From Aradus depressus (Eukaryota > Arthropoda > Insecta > Hemiptera > Aradidae): a stretch of 64,000 bases of DNA. Of the stretch, positions 19,743-29,307 are shown one piece after another. Position 1 is the stretch's first letter; the number at the start of each line of letters is the position of its first letter. The notes under the pieces were generated by a model. The model did not search any database and was not told where the DNA came from. It saw only the letters and a program-made list of their open reading frames with translations. The stretch lies in the NCBI GenBank assembly GCA_963662175.1, contig OY759220.1, positions 47,154,136-47,218,135 of the forward strand, in the 5' to 3' direction. The translations under genes and the position numbers were made by a program.

Positions 19743-22437
19743 GCTTCCCCATAGAAAATACGTCTCCAATATCAAAATACTAAATTGGAATGCGGACGGT
19801 CTGAAACGTCAACGCTCGGTTCTAATCGAATTTCTACGCAGACATGAGATTGATGTTGCATGCATCACGGAGACTCACCTCGACCCCTCCGAGAGTCTTA
19901 GAATCACAGGATACAAGCTCTACAGAAAGGACAACAACTCTCGTTCTGGGGGCGTTGGTATTCTTATCAAGAAGAATATTTCCCATTCCGAACTCTTATT
20001 GGGTCGGATGCTGCATTTGGAAGCTATGGGTATTAGTGTGATTAAGGACAACAACACTCGATTGAACATTGTAGCTGCATATAAGGCCCCCCATCATCTT
20101 CTGGTTCAGACTGACCTGGAGCAACTCTTCACGGGACATCCTACCATCATGGCAGGCGACCTGAACAGCAAGAATCAGATCTGGGGATGCAGGCTGAGCA
20201 ACACAAGCGGACGGCGTCTTTTGGACTTTTGCGGCGGACTTGGGATCCTCGTTTCGGCGCCTTCCGAACCAACACACTTCCCATCACAACATCGCTATTT
20301 ACCGGACATACTCGACATTGCACTAATTCAAGACTTCAACACACCTCTTTTTCACACAACAGTTCCCGAACTTGACTCCGATCATGTACCCGTTATCATC
20401 GCTTTTGATAACAAAATACAGACAACTCCAACTCTCCCTAAACTAATCAATGGCAAAATAGACTGGGACACATTTCGATATGAACTGGACAAGTCTCTAT
20501 ACATACCAACAGATTACGACTTGACAGACAAAATTGAAAAAGCTATAACTGACTTTACTCAGCATATCAAATCATCCATAGCCAGTGCAACAGTCAAGAA
20601 AAATCGTGACAAGAGACAACGACCACATCATCCCATTCCAAACTACATACTCAAGCTAATTCAAGACAAAAACAGACTACGACATAACTGGCAACGTACC
20701 AGAGACCCAAACACTAAACAACAACTGAACCGACTGACACGTCAAGTGAAGTGGGAACTGGACTATCTACGAATTGACAACTATCGCCAGCACTTACAGG
20801 ACATTACTCCAGGAGACCCAAATCTGTGGCGAGAGACGAAACGGATACTAAGACAGACCAACTCCATCCCTCCATTAAAACGGACTGACGGCATCGCTGT
20901 GACTGACGACGAAAAATGTAATGTTATAGCGCGACATCTCGAAAACACGTTTACACCCACCATCATCAGCAATTACTACACGCCGGAAATCACATACTTC
21001 AAAACACACCCCCCACACACAGTAGAGTCACCTTTACAATTTACAACACCTTCAGAAATCGAACAATTACTTCACAAATTACCTCTTCGGAAGGCGCCAG
21101 GCGATGACCTGATTCCAAATCTGGTTCTCAAGAATCTATCTTCAAAGGCTGTGGCGTACCTGACCAGCGTTTTCAATGGTTGTCTTCGATGCGGGTACTT
21201 CCCACAACAGTGGAAGAATGCCATTGTCACTGTATTCCATAAGAGCGGCAAGCCCAAGGACGAAGCATCTAGCTACCGACCTATTAGTCTCCTTAACACT
21301 CTCTCAAAGTTGTTCGAGAGGGTCATCTACCGTCGGCTGTTATCCTTCCTCCAAGACACCAACTGTATTCCCCACCACCAATTTGGATTCAAGCCGAAAC
21401 ACTCGACCGTTCACCAGCTGCAGCGAGTCACAGAATATATTGTCACCGGCTTCGAGAGGAAGGAGTACTCTGTAGGACTCTTCCTCGATGTGGCTGCTGC
21501 ATTCGACAGCGTATGGCACGACGGCCTTATCTTCAAGCTTTGGAAGACGGGAGTTCCTCTATACCTCCAACGGATCATCTTGGGGTTCCTTTCTGAACGG
21601 ACGTTTCAGGTCAGAGTGAACTCCTCCATCAGTGGGAAGATGTCCATACATTCCGGAGTACCACAGGGGGCAATTCTAAGTCCGATACTGTTCAACCTCT
21701 ACTGTTACGACATGCCAGACTCTCCATCTACGCTGTTGGCTACTTATGCCGACGATACGATGCTTGTGTCTCAACACAAGGATCTGTCTTTGGCCACAGT
21801 AGCCCTTCGGCGGAGTGTGGAGAGTGTGACAGAGTGGTTCGACAGGTGGAACTTGAAGCTCAATACTGCCAAGACGGAGGCCAAAGTTTTCTCACTTCGT
21901 AAAATTAACATTAACACACTAACACCACTCAAAGTCAATAATACAGATATACATTGGACACCCAATGACCAAACAGTCAGATATCTCGGCATACACTTCG
22001 ACACTAAACTTACTTGGACCCAACACATAAACAAACAACTCACACGAGCATACACCCGACTGACACAATTATACCCACTCATAAACAGAAACACTCCACT
22101 CAAGCACAAATGTACTACACTTCTTTACACCTCATTACTACGACCACTGCTCACATACGCTTGCCCTGTCTGGCTGGGGGCCAGCAAAACAAACATTAAC
22201 AAATTAAGGAAGTTTGAAAACAAGGTTCTCCGATTGGCAGTAAAGGCTCCTTGGTTCGTCCGAAACAGTCAAATCCGGCGTGAGCTGGGAGTGCCGGAAG
22301 TTGCAGACCATATCACCCAGGTTACACAGCAGTTCCACGATGGTCTTGTCGATGTGCCGGCCGCTACCTTCTTCACCCTCGGTCGGACCACCCCCAACAG
22401 GCGACTCAAACCTCGGCTATACCAGGACATTATATAA
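19741..22437 (+). CDS. LINE ORF2: endonuclease / reverse transcriptase (Jockey-like, 898 aa)
   Basis: This polyprotein nicks target DNA and copies element RNA onto it by target-primed reverse transcription. Residues 11-225 form an apurinic-like endonuclease: NWNADG (Asn15/17), ITETH (Glu44), AGDLN (Asp140, Asn142) and DSDHVP (Asp214, His215) are the expected catalytic blocks. Residues about 435-720 are the reverse transcriptase: RKAPGDD, SYRPISLL, HQFGF, FLDVAAAFDSVWH (Asp583), GVPQGAILSP (639 on) and TYADDT (Asp671, Asp672). These spellings fit the Jockey clade, as does the length. There is no RNase H domain. All key residues are present and the frame is unbroken. The start codon is half target DNA; the next in-frame Met (residue 90) would lose the start of the endonuclease. 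Without an element promoter, expression would depend on the site. Confidence 0.93.
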   Translation: MLPHRKYVSNIKILNWNADGLKRQRSVLIEFLRRHEIDVACITETHLDPSESLRITGYKLYRKDNNSRSGGVGILIKKNISHSELLLGRMLHLEAMGISVIKDNNTRLNIVAAYKAPHHLLVQTDLEQLFTGHPTIMAGDLNSKNQIWGCRLSNTSGRRLLDFCGGLGILVSAPSEPTHFPSQHRYLPDILDIALIQDFNTPLFHTTVPELDSDHVPVIIAFDNKIQTTPTLPKLINGKIDWDTFRYELDKSLYIPTDYDLTDKIEKAITDFTQHIKSSIASATVKKNRDKRQRPHHPIPNYILKLIQDKNRLRHNWQRTRDPNTKQQLNRLTRQVKWELDYLRIDNYRQHLQDITPGDPNLWRETKRILRQTNSIPPLKRTDGIAVTDDEKCNVIARHLENTFTPTIISNYYTPEITYFKTHPPHTVESPLQFTTPSEIEQLLHKLPLRKAPGDDLIPNLVLKNLSSKAVAYLTSVFNGCLRCGYFPQQWKNAIVTVFHKSGKPKDEASSYRPISLLNTLSKLFERVIYRRLLSFLQDTNCIPHHQFGFKPKHSTVHQLQRVTEYIVTGFERKEYSVGLFLDVAAAFDSVWHDGLIFKLWKTGVPLYLQRIILGFLSERTFQVRVNSSISGKMSIHSGVPQGAILSPILFNLYCYDMPDSPSTLLATYADDTMLVSQHKDLSLATVALRRSVESVTEWFDRWNLKLNTAKTEAKVFSLRKININTLTPLKVNNTDIHWTPNDQTVRYLGIHFDTKLTWTQHINKQLTRAYTRLTQLYPLINRNTPLKHKCTTLLYTSLLRPLLTYACPVWLGASKTNINKLRKFENKVLRLAVKAPWFVRNSQIRRELGVPEVADHITQVTQQFHDGLVDVPAATFFTLGRTTPNRRLKPRLYQDII

Positions 22438-22514
22438 CCCTTGCCCTTGTATATAATATGATTTGTTTCTCTTTTAATGTGTAGAGCACTAAGTGTGCTG
22501 AGCCAATAAAAGTG

Positions 22515-22542
<28 letters not shown>
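19743..22542 (+). mobile_element. Jockey-like LINE, ORF2-length copy
   Basis: A 2.8-kb non-LTR retrotransposon flanked by a 12-bp target duplication. It begins one base into the start codon of its only ORF. No 5' untranslated region or gag-like ORF1 is present, so it is probably 5'-truncated at the ORF1/ORF2 boundary. The 3' untranslated region (22438-22517) is short and contains AATAAA at 22506. It ends in a T-rich homopolymer (22516-22542), not poly-A. The sense strand of much of the ORF is strikingly rich in A and C. With no stop in almost 900 codons, this is the youngest LINE in the window. Confidence 0.9.
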
Positions 22543-22547
<5 letters not shown>

Positions 22548-22554
22548 CATTCAT
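22543..22554. repeat. Target-site duplication (12 bp), right
   Basis: Exact copy of 19731-19742, directly after the T tail of the LINE. Confidence 0.88.
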
Positions 22555-23489
22555 ACACAGGAAATATTTTTTTGGGGGAATCGGAAATTCCAGTGATAAC
22601 TCAACATTGAAGTTCTGACTAATTACATACATCGTAAGGCTGTTGGAAAACGCGAATTAAAAACTCAATAAAGATAGTAACCCAGATTTAAGGGGAGACG
22701 ATGGACGGGTTTGTCCCAACAGGAAATAACTTCCATATTACAAGACCTCTCGTAGTGGATTCCATTCTTAAAGAAAATATTTTGCAGAAATATCCGCACC
22801 AGGTGAAAGTTTTAATTCATCTTTGGGCGAAACTCACTTATCTCCCCCATCTTTGTCCACAGTTTTATCATCTGTTATCTTCTAAATTCTCCATCGGATT
22901 TTGATGAAATTTAACGTATTCCAAATAAGTTCAAGAGTGCATAGATTCAGTATGCTGTGTATAACTTTATCCGTAAAACGGATTGACAGGGGGGGGGGGG
23001 GGGGGGGGGGGGTAAAAAAATGTTGATTTCAAATCGGTTTAATTTTTATTTTTTTTATTATTATTTTCTGTTTTCTTTATCTTTTCTACATATACATATG
23101 TGTATATATGTATATATTTCGATACTATGTCGATGTTGTGCTATCGATTGTGAGAGCTGGTCAAGGCTCTGATTAGAACACCGGATCATTATACTTGAGT
23201 CTGTAATTAACTGGGATTCTTGGATCCCAATCCAACAGAAATGCTCCAATCCATCTCCGGCCCGGACGTCACGTTTCTCTAGTTCCAAGGATCAGTCTTA
23301 AATTACCCAGCCTACATCTAACAATAGTCCTCTCAGTGCCGCAAGGAGGTGGCAGCGAGGAGGAGCCGTGTTTTGGAGGCGGCGCCACAAAAAAATTGTA
23401 TAAATATATTATAAATAAATAAAATAAAAAATAAATAGAAAAATAAAGATGGGAAAGGTAAGTAAACGTTCAGTTAGGTCGACCGTCTA
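22555..23489. other. AT-rich interval with G24 tract
   Basis: No gene. A run of 24 G lies at 22989-23012 and a short TATA-rich microsatellite near 23085-23120. Confidence 0.5.
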
Positions 23490-23935
23490 ACTGCCAGCTA
23501 GAATGTTATCGGTGAATCATCTGCAATGTACTTCCCCAGAACGAATTTATCTATTACCTTCGCTCTCCCTTCAAACCCGTTTGCGCTAACGCTATTCAAT
23601 AGGGGCTCCTGACGCTTCATACTACATTTTGTGTCGATACATTACATCGGCAGTTATTGAGGTTTTTGTGTTGAGGAAGCACTTATAGGGGTTTGAATTC
23701 ACATATGAAATTTTGTTTCGATACATTCATTACAACGGCAGTGATTAGAGTTAAACTTCTCTCCTAATCCCCCTTCCCCTTTGGCCGATTTGGCTGAAAA
23801 TCGGTAGGTGTTGTCCTCATGGGGTATTGGTCATACATACATACAAACTTTTTGTCGATACATTGATTCTATCGGCAGTTATTAGAGTTTTTATGATTAG
23901 CCTCCCCCCTAATCCCTCTCTTCAGATTCCGGGCA
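23490..23935 (-). repeat. Dispersed ~140-bp monomer family, three linked monomers (minus)
   Basis: Three reversed monomer starts are visible: GTGTCGATACATTACATCGG near 23630, TTTCGATACATTCATTACAA near 23720 and GTCGATACATTGATTCTATC near 23853. The block CCGATTTGGCTGAAAATCGG lies between the last two, near 23785. The left edge, ATGTACTTCCCCAGAACG, is the same edge seen at 40380. Confidence 0.75.
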
Positions 23936-24264
23936 ATCTGTCTATAAAACAATAAATGTCGTTTGATGATTCTGGTTCGAAATCTATAACCGCAGGTTAT
24001 TAAACTTGTATCGACAAATACTGTACTATTTGTTGTCTAGGTTAGTTAGAGTAGGATTCTTTAACGAATCATCGCTTAACGTACACTCTCAAGGACTTCG
24101 TGCTCAAGGAGTTTATTATTTCCATAAAGCTTCAGCCGGGTTTCGAACCCTCGATCTTGAGCGCAGTAGGTAAAATGTATTTTCTCTAATGGTGTCTCAA
24201 GGAAGAATAAAATATTTATTATATACAAACTAAAATATTATTATTTTATTATATTTATATTTAA

Positions 24265-24299
<35 letters not shown>

Positions 24300-25342
24300 G
24301 CTTTATGTTCGGTGCATATTAGCCATATTTAAATATTTATTTCTGCAAAAAATATATTGACATTTATGTGGTGCATTTAGTAGGACAGGTTCGTTGCAAC
24401 TTGTGCATCTCCCTTTCGGCTCTTTCTATAACTATATAATTTCTCCGTATAATGTTGTCATCTCCGCCAACATTCAAAATGTAGATGAATTGTTGTAGTA
24501 GTGCAAGTTGCAAGTTGTGCCGGCAGGAGCGCTGAGGATCGACCCAGTCTCTGTTTCAAGTTTTTCCAATCTTCAATATGTTCTCCTAACTGTGTCTCTT
24601 TTATCGTGTGTTTCTTTATCCAAACTTCTCCTTCTCAGCATTTTTACCTGCTATTTTATGTAAGTACCTTTGCACATTGACACTGCCCTCCTGTTGTCAG
24701 GGGAACCGAAATATTAAACATTTATTAGAACATCTTGGAGAGGTTATCAGTAACAGGTTATAAACAACTCTTATCTTTTATCATGTATTACTATTTTTTG
24801 GACAATAAATTAAATAATTTTACTTTCTGGGCCTTGTATAAATAAAATAAAGCATGTGAGTTCCTCTCGTTCTTAATGAATTAAAAATGTTGTGGTTAAT
24901 TTTGTCAATATAGTCAAGATTCTCATTATTTTTGTCTTAACATTTATTCAGCTTGTCAGTTATTGTTTCTTCAATTAGAAAAGGTTTTAATGAATTACCA
25001 AAAAAATATGCAGACTATTCTGTCCTAGAATGAATTTAATTGCTACTATTACTAAAGGACAACAACCTGTAGAAGGCTCGTCCTTTTTGCCCAAGCTGGG
25101 AGTACAAAAGTATGTTAAAACATGAATATAGGCGTCTTGTGTGTTAATGTTGTGTAATAATCTTGGTTACTTGTTATTCTATCAATGTCCTCAAATTTTC
25201 AATATTTACTGGTTATTATGTAATATTTTGGCGAAACATAAAAACGTGTATATTTTTCTATGCAAGATTTTGGCTTTCTCTCTTCGCAATCCTAGATCTA
25301 CTTACTCTATGTAATATTTCGCGACTTCTTTTAAGTGCCTAC
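23936..25342. other. AT-rich interval with tRNA-like SINE debris
   Basis: On the minus strand a B box (GGGTTCGAAACCCGG) lies at about 24130-24150, and a stretch at 24300-24335 (TGCATATTAGCCATAT) matches the tail of SINE family B. A T32 tract lies between. No gene is recognised. Confidence 0.45.
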
Positions 25343-25450
25343 TTTCAATAGGGACGAGTGGCATAGTGTTCTCTTCACCCAAATCATGTGTTGTCCTTTC
25401 AATAGGGACGAGTGGCATAGTGTTCTCTTCACCCAAATCATGTGTTGTTG
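25343..25450. repeat. 54-bp tandem duplication
   Basis: Two adjacent copies (25343-25396 and 25397-25450) share TTTCAATAGGGACGAGTGGC and all following bases up to a small difference at the end. The near identity indicates a recent duplication. Confidence 0.95.
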
Positions 25451-25527
25451 TCCTTTTCATGTCACAATGAACTCACACTTAAAAAATAATGATTATTTTT
25501 GTGTACATATATATATATTTTTTTTAG

Positions 25528-25668
25528 ATGGGCGGAGTGACTGTTGAGGGTATTAACAAGTGTTTCGCGAGGTGTAACATCATGCTTCGTCCGAGAGGTA
25601 CGCTTGCTCGGACCCTCTACAATAAATATCTGTCCGATGAACATCTTGAAACGCTTGACAAACATGAG
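25528..25668 (+). CDS. Candidate internal coding exon, 47 codons, unknown protein
   Basis: A strong acceptor (ATATATATTTTTTTTTAG, AG at 25526-25527) is followed by 141 open bases and a strong donor (GAG, then GTAAGG, GT at 25669-25670). The length is 47 codons and the reading phase is 0 at both edges. The exon is GC-richer than the AT-rich flanks on both sides. It reads MGGVTVEGINKCFARCNIML, then RPRGTLARTLYNKYLS, then DEHLETLDKHE, with no low-complexity or transposon-like features. The initial ATG need not be the translation start. I do not recognise the family, and no neighbouring exon can be paired with it. This is the best candidate in the window for part of a host gene, probably one with long introns. 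Confidence 0.6.
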
Positions 25669-27335
25669 GTAAGGGCTTACCACATACTATATACGCTTTT
25701 CATGAGTCTTGCTGTTTTTCAACAACCCATGAGTAATACTCATGAGTATGTTTTGACAAACGAAATTAGAGATGTCTGGAACAAAACTCCAAATGTGATC
25801 CAACTCTATTGGTTTAAAAAAAAAAACAGTTACACTTCTGTGTTGTGTGAACAGATTTTGAATTTATAATAATATATATTTTCCTTAGCTTTATTCTTCT
25901 CTCAATTTATTTTTTGTTCTTAACAACGTAGCAAATAGACTTTACGGTAAGAACTCCCATCATCAATATCTATAATTTATTTGCTTATCTTTTTTACAAA
26001 CAATTTTTTCCTTAAATAGTATTAATATTCTTTATGCAGAAATATTTGACGTGTCCGACCTCTGGGTCTAGACTAACATTGTGTACATAAAACTCAGAAA
26101 TTAAATTATAGATACTGATGGTGGAAGTTGTTCCCAAAACGTCTATTTTGTATATACCAAAAAAAAAATTGCGGGAAGAATAAAGCTATGGTATGATAAT
26201 GAGTGCTAATGACTCATAAGATAATGAGTGCTATCATTGGACTTATTTAAGTGAAGATTTTCTTTATTTTATAACATTTTTCACAATATCTCTGCAATAA
26301 AAGTCCAGTATATTGTTATAAAAACCAATAAGATAATTTTTGTTCCGTATATAGTGGATGTTGTGATGTATTTTTTATTATAAAGCTTTGCGAGACCGAA
26401 AAAGATTGAAATTCCCGCATTGCTTAAGTCTTTCTTCTAGTATACTCTAGATTGAACTAAACCGATAACTTTTTGGATTTTTTGAAAATGCAACATTAGT
26501 GTAGCATAACGATGATTGAAGTTTTCAAAATGTTGAAATAGGTGAAACGTCATTTATCCAAAATATTTGAGTTATATCACCTTTCTTCGGTAAATTAAGA
26601 AACAGACCAGAAAAATTATATAAAATAAAAGTGCACCTAGAATCTAGAATTTATTTAACAACATTTTAACAAAAAGGAAAGAAATGAGAAAAAAGAGTTT
26701 TCTGGTTTGTTTTGTAAATTGTTGATTAATAAATGCGATTATGGAGTCTTTATTTTGCCAGGGCAGTTTGCACCTATCATTTGAATCAAAATCACTTTGC
26801 GCCATTCTAAGAAAGTTTATATATCCAGCGTAATCGATATTTTAGATTTTAAAAATAAAATTTCTTTATAATCAGTTCCTCCCTGAAAATGTTTTCGCAC
26901 TCACCAACGTCTTATATTATTATTATCATTAATTTTTTTTTACTGGAAGTAAACAGTTTAAAACTAGTAGAGATATCCGGAACTGTTTCATTTAGCTACA
27001 TGTTTGTAGGTGGATACGCTACGAACGTCAAACAAATGTTTACGAAGCACCACAAACATTCGGTGCATTTGTGCAGAGTGAAATGTTTAATAACAATTGT
27101 GTAATGTCGTTCGGGAGGAGGACAAGGCCTAAACAATCAAAGTCAGTGTCATTTGGTTTGTTTTTTCATATTGTCAACTATTGTTTTGAAGCTATCGTTT
27201 ATTCTTCATTTTATTTTAATTGCGTAAAAGTGAGAAGTTTTGCTTCTTAATTTTTAATCTAGATTCAGCGTTATTCTGAGAGTGACTTTCTAATATCCAT
27301 TAATGCCAGTTTGAAATGAGGGAGTGTATGAAACT
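25669..27335. other. AT-rich, probably intronic; nothing recognised
   Basis: Low-complexity AT-rich sequence after the candidate exon's donor. No second exon or repeat identified. Confidence 0.4.
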
Positions 27336-27860
27336 ATATCATCCGAGCATGCATCCGCTGTTGCAAGGTACATACTAGCTGTGGTGCTCAGCGTTCCTAA
27401 CTACGTACTATCTGTGTTGCCCAGCGTTCCTAAGAACTTAATAGCTGGTTGCACGGAGTTGCAAGGCGCATACTATCTAAGGTGCCCGGCGTTCTTAAAT
27501 AGGAACTAGCTGTGGTTCCAAGTGGTCCTAAGAACTTACTAGCTGGGCTGGCCGCCCTTAGTAGCTGTGTGGCTCAGCATTCCTAAGAACGTAAAAGCTG
27601 TTGTGCCCAGCGGTTTTAAGCACACACTAGCTGTGGTGCCCAGCTGTTCCGAGCCCTTACTAGCTGGGGTGGTACGCCGTTGCAAGGCCAAAACTAGCTG
27701 TGGTCACGAGCGTTCTTAAGTACGTACTGGCTAGGATGTCCAGCGATGCTAAGTATTTACTAGCTGTGGTTTCCGCCTTTGAAAGGCACTTTCTAGCTGT
27801 GGTGCCCAGTGGTCCTAAACACTTACTAGCTGGGGTGTCTGCCCTTGAAGGACTATAAGC
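27336..27860. repeat. Degenerate ~40-bp tandem repeat, at least 10 units
   Basis: Units built around TACTAGCTGTGGTGCCCAGC and CGTTCCTAAG recur at irregular 35-45 bp spacing, with many substitutions and indels. It is an old minisatellite. It directly precedes the RTE-like repeats. Confidence 0.85.
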
Positions 27861-27979
27861 CTTATTCCATTTGAATAATTAAAAATTATAACATCATGAA
27901 TGTACTGTCGAAGAATTGACGCCGGGTATTGCTGCTAGTATGTATAATTGCTAGTATATATATATATATATGTATATAC

Positions 27980-28386
27980 CGCATATTTGCGGTCTAAGAA
28001 TACTACAAGTAAAATTTCGTGACAATCAGACCATTAGTTAATGACCTAGCACTATATTTATACTTAGGCCTACCCCCACAACCCCCCGACCCGTTAACAA
28101 TTTTGTGACGTCACACACTCTGTTTTTCTATTTGGCCTTTAAGAATACTACATATGAAATTTTATGACAATCCGACCATTAGCTAATGAGTTAGCACTAT
28201 TTTTATGCTTAGCCCCCCCTTACAACCCCCCCCCCCCCCCCCGTTCGAAATGTTGGGACGCCACATAGCCTATTATTCAATCGGGCTCGAAAGGATGCTA
28301 CATGTAAAGTTTTATGGAAATCTGTCCAGCCGTTTGGGCGTGATGCTGGAGCAAACAAACCCCGTTTCAGCTTTACTAATATAGAT
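27980..28386 (+). repeat. RTE-like retrotransposon 3' tail, copy 1
   Basis: The segment ends AGCTTTACTAATATAGAT after TCCAGCCGTTTGGGCGTGAT and a run of AAACAAAC. Such ends are widespread in arthropods as tails of RTE-type LINEs and the SINEs they mobilise. Inside, two related ~110-bp blocks (around 28100 and 28260) each carry CACA-rich GTCACA / CCACATAGCC and AAATTTCATGA-like phrases. A C17 tract lies at 28226-28242. Confidence 0.6.
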
Positions 28387-28432
28387 TACCTATGCAAGTC
28401 GGTCGAAGGGAACGGGTAGATAAGAGCCCCCC

Positions 28433-28905
28433 AATTCAAAAATCCCAATAACTGCCGGTGTAATGAATGTATCAACATCAAATTTCTTATCTAAAATTAA
28501 AATCCCTGAGGACATAACCAGTCAAATTTCAGCGATATCGGCTGAGGGGAGGGGGGAGTTCCGGGGTGGGGGCTCAATTCCAAAATCCCAATAACTGCCG
28601 ATGTAATGAATGTATCAACATCAAATTTCGTATTTAAAATTAAAATCCACTGAGGACTTAACCAGTCAAAGTTCAGCGATATCGGGTGAGGGGAGGGGGC
28701 AGTTCCGGGGTGGGGGCTCAATTCAAAAATCCCAATATCTGCCGTTGTAATGAATGTATCAACATCAAATTTCATATTTAAAATTAAAATCCACTGAAGA
28801 CATAACCAGCCTAATTTCAGCGATATCGGCTGAGGGGAGGGGGGAGTTTCGGAGAGGGGGCTCAATTCAAAAATCCTAATAACTGCCGATGTAATGAATG
28901 TATCA
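28433..28905 (+). repeat. Dispersed monomer family in tandem: 3.3 units of ~144 bp
   Basis: Monomers start at 28433, 28576, 28720 and 28864 (spacing 143-144 bp). Each contains CCCAATAACTGCCGATG, TGAATGTATCAACATCAAAT and the near-palindrome TTCAGCGATATCGGCTGA, then a G-rich segment. The minus frame over this array stays open because 144 is a multiple of 3; it is not evidence of a gene. Confidence 0.9.
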
Positions 28906-28979
28906 GCTAGTACGTGCCCTAGCTATTTTGTGCTTAAGAACGCTTGTGAGAGCTATTATTAACCGTGTAACGGTGGACC

Positions 28980-29307
28980 TCCTACATAATACATGGTTGT
29001 CACACACCCTATTTTTCAATTCGGCTTTTAAGAATACTGCATGTGAAATTTCATGATAATCCGACAATTAGTTAATGAGCTACCGGTATCTTTATATTTA
29101 GGCCTACCTTCACAACCCCCCCCCCCCCCCCCCCTCCCGATCAAAATTTAGTGGCGTCACATAGCCTATTATTCAATCGGGCTCAAAAGGATGCTACATG
29201 TAAAGTTTCATGAAAATCCATCCAGCGGTTTGAGTGTGATGCTGGAACAAACCCACAAACATACAAACAAACACACAAACCCTGTTTCAGCTTTATTAAT
29301 ATAGATA
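28980..29307 (+). repeat. RTE-like retrotransposon 3' tail, copy 2
   Basis: Same two-block organisation as copy 1, with a C19 tract (29116-29134) where copy 1 has C17. It ends CAGCTTTATTAATATAGAT after an AAACAAACACACAAAC stretch. Confidence 0.6.

Noticed and set aside
20000..22200. Secondary open frames inside the LINE ORF2
   Set aside because: They are shadows of the 898-codon frame, helped by its A/C-rich sense strand.
28497..28865. 122-codon minus frame with ~48-residue repeats
   Set aside because: It follows the 144-bp tandem monomers; other copies of the same family on both strands are not open.
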